This document shows, piece by piece, positions 42,776 to 51,700 of a stretch of 64,000 bases of DNA. This DNA is from Pseudoxanthomonas sp. SE1 (GTDB taxonomy: Bacteria; Pseudomonadota; Gammaproteobacteria; Xanthomonadales; Xanthomonadaceae). The notes beneath the pieces were generated by a model, which was not told the origin of the DNA, searched no databases, and saw only the letters and a list, made by a program, of their open reading frames with translations. The translations under genes and the position numbers were made by a program. How positions within the stretch are numbered: position 1 is the stretch's first letter; every line of letters starts with the position of its first letter. The stretch is taken from NCBI RefSeq assembly GCF_029542205.1, contig NZ_CP113783.1, positions 2,843,001-2,907,000 on the forward strand, read 5' to 3'.

Positions 42776-43057
42776 TCAGTCGGCGATGCTGCGCGGATCA
42801 CGCGGATCATCGATGTGGGCCGGTGCGTCCGGTGGCGGGTCCGGCTCCACGGGCGCGTCCTCGGGGTCGCCCGGATCGCGCGGCATCGGCGGCCTGGCGG
42901 GATCCTCGGGACGATACGGATCGCTCGGCGCACCGGGCGCGCTGGGCTTGCCGGGTTCGGACGGCGTGCCTGGCAGCGTGGGCTGGCCGGGCGGTGTGGG
43001 CGTGCCCGGTTCGCTCGGCTTGGGTGTGCCGTGTGCGGCAATGTCGCGTGGCGTCAT
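42776..43057 (-). CDS. Pro/Asp-rich small protein (93 aa), unknown
   Basis: From ATG 43057 the protein is a low-complexity run of Pro, Gly, Asp and Glu (TPTPPGQPTLPGTPSEPG; PRDPGDPEDAPVEPDPPP). No fold is expected. Its high-GC, compact setting between the kinase and another small polar protein suggests a real gene. Such disordered proteins are often stress-induced in xanthomonads. Evidence from codons alone is weak. Confidence 0.45.
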   Translation of the reverse strand: MTPRDIAAHGTPKPSEPGTPTPPGQPTLPGTPSEPGKPSAPGAPSDPYRPEDPARPPMPRDPGDPEDAPVEPDPPPDAPAHIDDPRDPRSIAD

Positions 43058-43067
43058 GGGATGTCCT

Positions 43068-43253
43068 TCATATCTGCGGCGGATGGCGGCGTGGCTGCCC
43101 GTCGGTCGCGCCGGGTTCGGCTTCGGGATCGTTGCGTTCCTCGTTGGTGCGCTTGCCGGGCGATTCGCCGGGCACCACGGCACCGTCGGGGCGACGCTGT
43201 TTCTCCATCGGATTGGGTGCCACGCGGGTGGCGTCGCGGGTCTTGCGATCCAT
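43068..43253 (-). CDS. Small hydrophilic protein (61 aa), unknown
   Basis: A 61-residue highly charged protein (MDRKTRDATRVAPNPMEKQ; ESPGKRTNEERNDPEAE) with no hydrophobic segment, likely disordered. It ends 10 bp before the start of the Pro/Asp-rich gene, so they may be one operon. Family unknown. Confidence 0.45.
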   Translation of the reverse strand: MDRKTRDATRVAPNPMEKQRRPDGAVVPGESPGKRTNEERNDPEAEPGATDGQPRRHPPQI

Positions 43254-43428
43254 GGCGGGTTCCTCGCTTGCGTGGGGCCAGCGTGCGCATGGCAACGTTG
43301 AGGAATCGTGAGCGTGGCGTTCGGCTTTTCAGCGTGTGGTCACGCTATGGCCGCAAGGCGGCTGTTCGCTGAACGCGTCGATGGCATGCACACGACGCCT
43401 TCACGAACGCCACCGCAGCATTCGCACC

Positions 43429-43656
43429 ATGCTGTGTGAAGAACGCATCGACGCGCGCCTGACGGACGCTGAAAGCCTGGTCCGCGCCGGCGCCGACATC
43501 GGCGACCCGCACGCGTTCCTGCGCGGCCTGTGGACCGAGGTCTACGATCGCGCGCCAATGCATCTGCGCTCGCCCGTGCTGCGCCGCCTGCATACGCTGT
43601 CGCGGCACCTGGGGGCGTCCTATGTGCACGGCGAAGGCGATCGCACCTCCGCGTGA
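43429..43656 (+). CDS. Small protein (75 aa), unknown
   Basis: From ATG 43429: MLCEERIDARLTDAESLVRA, HAFLRGLWTEVYDRAPMHL, LRRLHTLSRHLGASYVHGEG. It looks helical and well folded. The frame also starts further up at 43336. It is divergent from the small polar genes and convergent with the response-regulator gene. No family is recognised. Confidence 0.5.
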   Translation: MLCEERIDARLTDAESLVRAGADIGDPHAFLRGLWTEVYDRAPMHLRSPVLRRLHTLSRHLGASYVHGEGDRTSA

Positions 43657-43704
43657 CGGCGCAGGCGCGCGCGTGCCGGTCGAAGGCGACGGCGCGCGTG
43701 CGGC

Positions 43705-44073
43705 CTACACCGATGAGCGCAGGCGCGTCAGCGCCACTTCGATGTCGTGCCGGCGGAACGGCTTGGCCAGCACGTGCGCATCGGCGAAGCGGTCGGGCAA
43801 GCCCTGCTGGCCGTAGCCGGTGGTGAACAGGAACGGCACGCCACGCGCGCGCAGCGCATCGGCGACGGGGAACGACGGCGTGCCCGCCAGATTCACGTCC
43901 ACCACGGCCAGGTCGATCTGCGCGTCGGCAAGACCGGCCAGCGCCTGGTCGACCGAGCCGGCGCTGCCGGCCACGTCGTAGCCCAGCGTGGGCAGCAGGT
44001 CTTCCAGCAGCATCACCAGCATGGATTCGTCTTCCACGATGAAAACACGCGGTGCGGGGTTGGTCGTCGTCAT
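43705..44073 (-). CDS. Single-domain response regulator (122 aa)
   Basis: A CheY-like receiver: FIVEDESMLVMLLEDLLPTL (acidic pair), DLAVVDVNLAGTPSF (phospho-acceptor Asp), FLFTTGYGQQG (Thr) and VLAKPFRRHDIEVAL (Lys). It has no output domain. Its start overlaps the stop of the PAS/HWE kinase by 4 bp, so the pair is co-translated, and it is the likely partner of that kinase. Probably acts by protein contact. Confidence 0.9.
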   Translation of the reverse strand: MTTTNPAPRVFIVEDESMLVMLLEDLLPTLGYDVAGSAGSVDQALAGLADAQIDLAVVDVNLAGTPSFPVADALRARGVPFLFTTGYGQQGLPDRFADAHVLAKPFRRHDIEVALTRLRSSV

Positions 44074-45461
44074 GCGGCCACTCCTGGGTCGGGCATGGGG
44101 GCGGTGATCCGGCAGGTCACGCCGGCGGTGTTGAAGTCGAGCGCCACGTCGCCGCCCAGGTCATGGCGCAGGCCGCGTTCGATCAGGCGCGAGCCGAAGC
44201 CGCGATGCTCGGGCGCATGCACCTGCGGGCCGTCCATTTCTTCCCACGAGAGCACCAGGCTGCGGCGGCCCTGCACGGCCTCGGCGCGCCAGTGGATGCG
44301 CACGCGTCCTGGCCGGGTCGACAGCGCGCCGTACTTCATGGCGTTGGTGAACAGTTCGTGCAGCGCCATCGACAGCGCCAGTGCGCGTTGCGGGTCCAGT
44401 TGCATCTCCGGCCCCTCGATGTCGAAGCGCTCGGGATCGGCCACCAGGCTCGGGGCGATGGCGGTCCGCACGATATCGCCCAGCGGCGCGTGTTCCCACT
44501 GCTGGCGGGTGAGTACGTCGTGCGCCAGGGCCAGGGCGTGCAGGCGCGCCTCGAAGCGGTCGCAGGCCGCGCCCGTGTCCTCGGCGCCGCGCAGCGTCTG
44601 CAGTGCGAGCGATTGCACGATGGCCAGGGTGTTCTTGACGCGGTGGTTGAGTTCGTTGAGCAGCAGGCGCTGGTGTTCTTCGTGCAGCCGGCGCGCGGTG
44701 ATGTCGGTGGCGGCGCCGAACCATTCGGTCACGTCGCCGCCGATGGGGCGGATGGGCACGGCGCGCGAGGACACCCATGCCCAGCTGCCGTCTTCGCTGC
44801 GGATGCGGTGTTCGGCGCTGAAGGGGGTCTGGGTGGCGCGTGCGCGGGTGATGGCCTCGGCGACCAGGTCGCGGTCGTCGGGGTGGATCAGCACGTCCAG
44901 CCAGTCCGGGGTCAGCGAGCCGTGGCGCCCGAACAGCAGGCTGCCGCCGACGATGTCCACTTCGCTCCAGTCGTGGTTGGTGCGGTAGACCAGGTCGGAG
45001 GTGGCGTCGACCATGGCGGCGAGGCGTTCTTCGCTCTTGCGGCGGGCCTCTTCGTGCCGCTTGCGTTCGGTGACGTCGCGGGTGGTGCCGGCGACGGCTT
45101 CCACTTCGCCGCTGGGGCCGATCACCGGGACCAGCAGGTAGTCGTAGATGCGGTGGCCGTTGGTGCCGTTGAACGGTACGTCGCCGCGCACGGGCTGGCG
45201 GGTGGCGACGACCTGGTCGATCTCGCGGTCGTGCATGGCGGCATGCCAGGGTTCGTAGCCGATCTCCAGGCAGGTCTTGCCGATGGCTTCATCCCAGGTC
45301 ATGCCCCACATGGCCAGCAGGGCGGCGTTGGCGTAGGTGAAGCGGTGTTGCAGGTCCCACATGTAGACCAGGTCGGGCGTGGTCTGCAGGAGGGTTTCGT
45401 ACAGGCGGACGCGCTGCTCTGCGGGGGCGTGCGCGCCGCCTGCCATCAAGGCGCTGTCCAT
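44070..45461 (-). CDS. PAS-domain HWE/HisKA_2 histidine kinase (463 aa)
   Basis: Two PAS domains are visible: residues about 20-130 (LLQTTPDLVYMWDLQHRFTY; YEPWHAAMHD; VAGTTRDVTERKRHEEARRK) and about 145-260 (MVDATSDLVYRTNHDWSEVD; IGGDVTEWFGAATDITARRL). The kinase part is of the HWE type: LNELNHRVKNTLAIVQSLAL (His), LALAHDVLTRQQW, ALHELFTNAMKYGAL and LVLSWEEMDGP with the W-x-E. It has no membrane segment. Such kinases work in light, redox or stress control. It overlaps the response-regulator gene. Confidence 0.88.
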   Translation of the reverse strand: MDSALMAGGAHAPAEQRVRLYETLLQTTPDLVYMWDLQHRFTYANAALLAMWGMTWDEAIGKTCLEIGYEPWHAAMHDREIDQVVATRQPVRGDVPFNGTNGHRIYDYLLVPVIGPSGEVEAVAGTTRDVTERKRHEEARRKSEERLAAMVDATSDLVYRTNHDWSEVDIVGGSLLFGRHGSLTPDWLDVLIHPDDRDLVAEAITRARATQTPFSAEHRIRSEDGSWAWVSSRAVPIRPIGGDVTEWFGAATDITARRLHEEHQRLLLNELNHRVKNTLAIVQSLALQTLRGAEDTGAACDRFEARLHALALAHDVLTRQQWEHAPLGDIVRTAIAPSLVADPERFDIEGPEMQLDPQRALALSMALHELFTNAMKYGALSTRPGRVRIHWRAEAVQGRRSLVLSWEEMDGPQVHAPEHRGFGSRLIERGLRHDLGGDVALDFNTAGVTCRITAPMPDPGVAA

Positions 45462-45583
45462 GGGGAGGCGTGGGGTTCCGATGGCGACACTGAACCTTAT
45501 CGCCCGCGCCCGTGCGCTAACCGTGAAACTTGGCAGGGTGGGTGGCGTTTGCGGGGGTTGCGGTTCAGGGAACGGAAACAGGA

Positions 45584-45604
45584 AGGCCCCGCGATGCGGG
45601 GCCT
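45584..45604. terminator. Rho-independent terminator
   Basis: AGGCCCCGC-GAT-GCGGGGCCT, 26 bp after the stop of the gene at 45630. It marks the end of that minus-strand transcript. Confidence 0.7.
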
Positions 45605-45629
45605 CTGTGGTGCAGCCGGTGTGTGGGGG

Positions 45630-46112
45630 TCAGTTGTTGCCGCCGGGTTCGCCGGTGGGGTCGGGCGCGGCGCGGCGACGGGCGAAGCGGGCCGAGAGTT
45701 CGCGGCGGGCTTCGTCCACGCCCTTGTCCTTGCCGGCCACCTTGATGACGCCGTAGACCTCCAGCGAGGCGGCCATCAGGTCGCTGCCGAGGGCGAGTTC
45801 GGTGTCGGATACGCGCTGCATGAGATGGGCGAGCCGCGCGGCGCGCGGGCGCAGCGCTTCGAGGGCGGCATGGTCCTGGCGGAAGGCGTCGTAGTCGAAG
45901 TCACGCGGCATCAGACCGGCATGTTGTTCGGCGACGGCCAAGGCGCTGGTGCAAAAGGCGCGCGATTTGTTGCCCATCTTCACCAGGTCGGAGCGTTCTT
46001 CGATGGTGAGGGCGATCAGGAGGTCGAGATCGGCTTCGAGGGCGGTGAGGGAGCCGTCGATACGTTCCAGGCGGTCGGGCTGGAACGTCATGGCGATGCG
46101 GTTCTGTGTCAT
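45630..46112 (-). CDS. Unknown helical protein (160 aa)
   Basis: From ATG 46112: MTQNRIAMTFQPDRLERIDG, LTALEADLDLLIALTIEERS, GNKSRAFCTSALAVAEQHAG, ALEALRPRAARLAHLMQRV. It looks all-helical and soluble, with a short basic and disordered C-terminus. High GC and good codon bias support a core gene. I do not recognise the family. It lies between a terminator and the palindrome array. Confidence 0.65.
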   Translation of the reverse strand: MTQNRIAMTFQPDRLERIDGSLTALEADLDLLIALTIEERSDLVKMGNKSRAFCTSALAVAEQHAGLMPRDFDYDAFRQDHAALEALRPRAARLAHLMQRVSDTELALGSDLMAASLEVYGVIKVAGKDKGVDEARRELSARFARRRAAPDPTGEPGGNN

Positions 46113-46257
46113 GTGATTGCGTCCTTTCAGGTTAAGCCGGCCGGGTCCGGCCGGCACACGCAGCCTACTGCGCCCTACCCGCGTTGCGACGCCTGCACGC
46201 ACTAATGAAGCACTTCTCACATTCGCCTATGCGATTGGGCGAAAAACCACCGCGCGA

Positions 46258-46560
46258 TACCGAAAGACATCCAGCGTTGGACCTAAGACATCCAACGCTG
46301 ACCGCTACTGTGAGAAGAAACGCCGAAAAACATCCAACGCTGGACCAAGAAGGGGGAGCGTTGGGCGTTAGTGAGAGATGAGAGGCCTGGAAACCTGGGA
46401 CGTTTCACCAAAAAGGGGAAACGTTGGGGGTTTGTGTGAGAAGAAACACTGAAAAAGGCCCAGCGCTGGATGTTCGTGTGAGAAGAAAGACCGAACACCT
46501 ACCAACGCTGGACCTCAATGAGAGGAAAAAACCGAGACGAATTAGCGCTCAGTATTCCCG
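46258..46560. repeat. Array of palindromic repeats spaced at ~21 and ~42 bp
   Basis: At least nine copies of a CCAACGCTGG-like core occur at about 46272, 46292, 46334, 46357, 46399, 46418, 46460, 46502 and 46543. The spacing is ~20-21 or ~41-42 bp, near two or four helical turns. TGTGAGAAGAAA recurs before three copies (46309, 46435, 46477), and TCTCACA is inverted at 46215. Neighbouring cores form stems: AGCGTTGGA/TCCAACGCT, CCAACGCT/AGCGTTGG and ACGTTTCACC/GGGGAAACGT around AAAAA. It is not CRISPR-like, as the repeats and spaces are too short. No gene is supported in 46113-46639. Confidence 0.8.
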
Positions 46561-46639
46561 CCATAAGGCACATAAGGCCTGAGGCCAATCGTCTGCTCGT
46601 GGGTGTAGGCCATCCACATCAAGCAGATCGTGCCAATCG

Positions 46640-48691
46640 TCAGCTTCCCGACAGTGCGGAAGCAACCGCTGCTGGATCAGGCGTACCGTCGGTTGGACGC
46701 GGCCATACGAGAAGAGCGGCCTTGAGCAGCGCAGACGACCGGGCGGCGATCGCTGCTTCATTCCACACCCGCAGATCTCCCTGCTGGAAGTACGTGTTCA
46801 TCAGCAATGCGCTCTGACCCAGCCGCGAGCGCTTCCCAAGCACACGTTGACCGCTACCGTCTTCAGAATCACCGAATGGACCATTGCTGACCGAAGCGTT
46901 GAGCGGCACCGTAAGAAGCGTCAGATTTCCAAAGCCATGGATCGCCATATCCCTGTGCAGCTTCTGCTCATCGGTCATACCCACGACCTGGTAGCTGGGA
47001 ACCTTCTGCCAACTTTGTGGCATCACGTGCTCCACGCTCATATCCGCCTGCACGGGAACATGATTGCTGCCCTGCAGCGTGCCGCGCGCGGCGTACTCCA
47101 TCGCACGCAGGATTCCGCACGTCTTAGCTGGGCGCAGCTCTTTATACGCCTTCACCGAACGCCAGCTCTCGGAGAACGCAGCATCATCGGGCCACGCCTC
47201 GCTGGTTGCAGTCGCGTCGAGCAGCACCTTACGCAACGCCGCGTGCGGCTCGGCGTCGGCTTCACACACGGCTTGCAGCACGCGAATGAAGAACCGGTTG
47301 TAACCCTTGGTCGTCAAGCCGCAGACGGCGCGACGCGTCAAATAGGAGGCCAGATCGCCCAAAGCCTGCCGAAGCTCCTCACTGTCGGGCTGCAAGCGCT
47401 CGCGCAACGCAAGATACACGGGGGTAATCGTGCCCACATCGAGAGACTTGATGAGGCGTGCGAACTCTGCCATGTATCCGGTGCCTTCCGGCGATACAAG
47501 CTCACGGAAGTGCTGGCTGGCCGAGACAACGCGCGCCAGTTCTCCTTCGATGTCGCGCGACTCTTTCTGCCACCACGCTTTGAACGCCTGGAATACGTGG
47601 CTAGCCAGCGTGGTCTCCCGGCTCCGCAGCACGGTGTAGTTGTAGAAGAACAGGTCGATACGAGGATAGGTAAGACGTCCCTGGCGCTCCTTCTCGCGCC
47701 AATAGGAGTTCGCCGAAACACCCTTCGCGCCGGTGGCGACAAGATCAAATGGACTCCAGTGCTTCTGATAAAGAGGCTGGACCGGGAGTTCCTTGCGGGC
47801 AGCTTCCAGAAAAACGAAATTGCGCACGAGGTCCGACGCCAGGAGAGGTTCACCGCGCGCGTTCAACGTTTCAAAGATGACCTGCGGATCGTCCTCCGTT
47901 TCAAGCGTGAGCGTCATGATCTGAACGTGATCGCTGAGCGCCATGTACAGCGCCTGCGCACGACCGGGGTCCAACGGGAGATCCGCCTTAAGCGGGACGA
48001 CATCATTGCTGCGACGTATCTCCGCTACGAGCAGATCGCTCCACGTACTGTCACCCGTTGGGTCATGGGGTTCACTCAGGTCCAGGCCGCGCAGGTACGC
48101 CAGGCACGCATGATGGAGATACAAGAATGCCTGCACCATCAACGGCCGCTCGATCTTCCGTCGTCCGTCACGCGCGGGATATGCCATGCACAATCCCTGC
48201 ACCGTGCCCGTGGTGTCATTCAAGATCCGCATCTCGTCCTGACCCGCTTGGGTAGGCCACACCTTGTAATGATCTTCAGCGGATTGATACGGGCCAGGAT
48301 TTCGTATTAGTCCTTCCAGCATTTGGGAAATCGGGCTGGATGACAGTTGCAGCGCTGCCTGGCGAAAGGCCAGGAGCAGCAAATGCAAGGTGGTGGAGCG
48401 TTGCTGGCCATCGATCACTTCGAACGCGGGCACCCTGCCGAAGGTATTGGGCACCGGCGTCATGACGACGGAGCCCAGGAAGTGTTTCTGTAGGGGCTTC
48501 ATCGAGCCGGACGCCCCCTGCGCGGCAGCCGCCTGCCGCTCAAGGAGGGCGTCGGCGCGATCCTGGATATCCGCCCAAAGGGGTCCGACTTGTTTCTCGA
48601 GGTTCCAGACATACCCGCGCTGGAATATCGGAATCTGGTACTGGTGCGGGGTGCTGAAAAGGCCGGTGACGGTGGTCTTGTTGGGCTGCAT
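46640..48691 (-). CDS. GmrSD-type DUF262/DUF1524 nuclease (683 aa)
   Basis: I start at ATG 48691 (MQPNKTTVTGLFSTPHQYQI); the frame is open further up, but that part overlaps the upstream gene. The DUF262 ParB/nucleotide-binding fold is IPIFQRGYVWNLE (about 17-28) and EVIDGQQRSTTLHLLLLAF (about 105). The C-terminal DUF1524 HNH nuclease is SVEHVMPQSW (about 552) and FGNLTLLTVPLNASVSN (about 590). In GmrSD and related enzymes DUF262 senses nucleotides or modified DNA and DUF1524 cuts. Its start is 32 bp after the Type ISP gene's stop, so they form one operon. Confidence 0.9.
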   Translation of the reverse strand: MQPNKTTVTGLFSTPHQYQIPIFQRGYVWNLEKQVGPLWADIQDRADALLERQAAAAQGASGSMKPLQKHFLGSVVMTPVPNTFGRVPAFEVIDGQQRSTTLHLLLLAFRQAALQLSSSPISQMLEGLIRNPGPYQSAEDHYKVWPTQAGQDEMRILNDTTGTVQGLCMAYPARDGRRKIERPLMVQAFLYLHHACLAYLRGLDLSEPHDPTGDSTWSDLLVAEIRRSNDVVPLKADLPLDPGRAQALYMALSDHVQIMTLTLETEDDPQVIFETLNARGEPLLASDLVRNFVFLEAARKELPVQPLYQKHWSPFDLVATGAKGVSANSYWREKERQGRLTYPRIDLFFYNYTVLRSRETTLASHVFQAFKAWWQKESRDIEGELARVVSASQHFRELVSPEGTGYMAEFARLIKSLDVGTITPVYLALRERLQPDSEELRQALGDLASYLTRRAVCGLTTKGYNRFFIRVLQAVCEADAEPHAALRKVLLDATATSEAWPDDAAFSESWRSVKAYKELRPAKTCGILRAMEYAARGTLQGSNHVPVQADMSVEHVMPQSWQKVPSYQVVGMTDEQKLHRDMAIHGFGNLTLLTVPLNASVSNGPFGDSEDGSGQRVLGKRSRLGQSALLMNTYFQQGDLRVWNEAAIAARSSALLKAALLVWPRPTDGTPDPAAVASALSGS

Positions 48692-48723
48692 GTGTGCTTC
48701 CTTGGCGTGATGGCGGGTCCGGG

Positions 48724-51700
48724 TTAGCCGTCTTCTCGAATATCCAACGGCGGCAATGCGTTGACGATCTTTTGGGTTTCCAGGCTGACGGTGATGACGC
48801 GCTGGAAGAGTTCCAGGGGGTACTTGGGGTTGCCCATAGTTTCGATGGCCCAATCATTGGCGTCGTTGACGATGCCGCTGGCCTTGTCCACGCGCACGGC
48901 CTGGCGTTCCATCACCCAGTCGAGGGCGGCCTTGCCGTTGACCATGTAGTCCCAGGCGGCGTCGGGGATGCCGGTCAGGGTGATCTTGGTGTTGTAGATC
49001 ACGGTGGTTCGGTCATTGACGGACTTGCCGGTTTCCGGGTCCTTCCTCTTGGCGAACTTCATCTTCTCGACGCGGTAGTCGGCGTCGGTGAGCGGACCCT
49101 TGGCCTGGAGGGTCAGCGGGTACTTATCGACGGTTTCGTAGTTGAGGTGCAGGTCCGCCAGGGCACGGCCGGCCTTGCTGAAATGCCAGAAATCCTCGGC
49201 CCTGCGGACGCGCGGGATGCGCGGCAGCTCCTTGCTCAGGTTGTCGGCGTAGCGTTCGCGGTAATCGGGCGAATGCAGGATGCCGTAGATGTAATAGAAC
49301 AGGTCCTCCTTGCTGATCGCTTCGCCGGGATAGGCACTCGTGAAATGTGCGAGACCGGCGTCTGTGATGGCGTCGCGGCGACGGGGACCGTCAGCGGACC
49401 GCGCAGCAAACAGGCTCTCATCGGATTCTAGAGAAGCCTCGTCGTAGAGGTAGAGAGGGAAGCACTGCGCTCCTCCATCTGTCTGCTGTTCTAGGATCGC
49501 ATCCGTAATGAGGGCGAAATGACCGTCGCCACCCCAACGCTCCTTAAACGTAATGATCAGGTTGCTTGCGCCAGCACATGGAAACAGCTTCGGCATCTGC
49601 AGCACCATTTCATTGAGCCGCCTGTCGAAGTACATCCAGCTCTTAGTAAACGGGCGATATGTCGCGACATTAAGCCTTTCATAGTCCATCACATGCCGCT
49701 TATTCTTAACCACGTCCGATCTGAGAGAGCGAGACCAACTGATAAACGCCGCGTCCGCATCCAAAAAGCCTGGCGCAGCAGCTTCGCGCACTGAACGATC
49801 ACCAACAGGGAAAGCTTCGTTGAATCGCGCGAGTTCACATTCGTATTTTTCAATCATACGAGCCATGTTTCTCTCAAGTGCTGCCTTTGAGAAATTGAAA
49901 ACCCAAGCATCTCTATTGGTCTGAACGCCGCCAGAGTAGTTATCAAATAACTTCTGACCTCCACCCTTCTTATCGCCGAGCATGGCGAAACGATTAAACC
50001 CACCATCCCGCTGCTTAAGCCAATCACCATGCTGATCCGGCGAAATTTTCCGCCATGCATCGGAGGAAATTCCGCCCACGCTGCCATAGCGCTCAATTCT
50101 CTCTAGTTTCGTCTCGCGGCTTAGGTGGTCTCCGATGTCGTGAAAGAAGATGCGACCCTGCTCGCTAGCGTTCGGATTCTTTACCAACAGCGAGATGGCG
50201 ATGGGCGCGCGACTTCCACTGCCAAAGATCTTCCCCCCCTCCTTGCGCGATGCTTCACCGCTTGTGCGTTGATTTCCTCGCAGATGGAACACGTAGATGT
50301 CCGAGAACTCCTCAGCGAGACACTTACGCAATCCATCCGCGGTGTTGGCTTCGACAAAGCCGGCGTTAGTGACGAATCCGATGATGCCCGCATCACCAAT
50401 ACGATCACTCGCCCAGCGTATCGCGCGGATGTAACTGTCGTACAGCGCATTCTTGTTATTTGCATCCGAGCGCGCCGCATATGTGTCGCGGATACGCGCG
50501 TCCAAACCTGGATACGCCACGTTGGCATTATTGGCGTTGGCATCTCCTTGACCTACCGAATACGGCGGATTCCCCACGATCACCCGGATATCCAGCTTCT
50601 TCTGCCGCCGACGCCGCTTGCTGTTATCCACCAGCAACGCGTCCACCAGATCGTCCTTCTCATACATCTGGAACGTATCCGTCAGCAGGATGCCCTCGAA
50701 CGGCACGTAGTCCCCACCGACCAAGCCGTGGTACGTCGCCTCGATATTGATCGCCGCAATGTAGTACGCCAGCAACACCAATTCGTTGGCATGGATCTCG
50801 TGCTTGTACTTGTGCGCCAGCTCCTCCGGCTTGATCAGCCCCGACTGCAGCAACCGCGTGATGAAGGTGCCCGTACCCGTGAACGGGTCCAGGATATGCA
50901 CCCCCTTGCTACCCAGCGTCTGCCCGAACTCCTGCTGCAACAGGTGGTTCACGCTGTGCAGGATGAAATCCACCACCTCCACCGGCGTATATACGATGCC
51001 CAACCGCTCCGTCATCTTTGGGAACGCATTGCGGAAGAACTTGTCGTACAACTCCACGATGATCTTCTGCTTGCCCGTGGCGTTGTCGATACCCTCCGCC
51101 CGCAGCTTCACGCTGGCGTAGAACTCCTGCAGCGTGGACGACTCCTTCTGCAGGTTCTCCGCCTCCAGGACATCCAGCACCTGCTGCATCGCCTGCGACA
51201 TGGGGTTGTGACTGGCGAAGCTGTAATCCGCGAACAGCGCCTCGAATACCGGCTTGGTGATCAGGTGCTGCGCCAACATCTCGATGATCTCGCCATCGGT
51301 GACCTTGTCGTTCAGATCGTCACGCAGTTCACCAGCGAACGCCTCGAAGGCTGCCCTCGCCTTCGGCTGACCCTCGTCCTCCAGCACCGCCTTGATGCGG
51401 TCGATATGCGTCTGCGCGATCTTCGCGATGTCGTCAGCCCACTGCTCCCAGTGGCGCCGGTTGCCGCACTTGTCCACCACCTTGGCGTACAACGCCCGCT
51501 CGATCTCGCCCACCTCGAACTCGAACTCGCCCTGCACCTGGGCTTTGTAGTCCGCCGGCGTCTCGCCAATGCTGTACTTACCCTTCGCCTTGTCCGCCTT
51601 GCTGACCAGCTTGGCCGTCTTGCGCTGGACGTTGTCCGCAATGGCGATGACTTCCATCTTGCTGCGGTCCGGACCTACCAGGTCCAGCTTGTTGACCATC

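Noticed and set aside
44052..46205. Long plus-strand ORF (717 aa) antisense to the PAS/HWE kinase and its neighbour
   Set aside because: It is the mirror frame of high-GC genes with clear domains on the other strand; the protein has no recognisable fold.
46283..46498. Minus-strand repetitive ORF of 71 aa over the palindrome array
   Set aside because: The peptide repeats only because the DNA repeats at multiples of 21 bp; no ribosome site, no continuity into neighbouring units.
46258..46560. CRISPR array
   Set aside because: The repeated unit is a ~10 bp palindrome at 21/42 bp with variable flanks; there are no 28-36 bp repeats with unique spacers and no cas genes.
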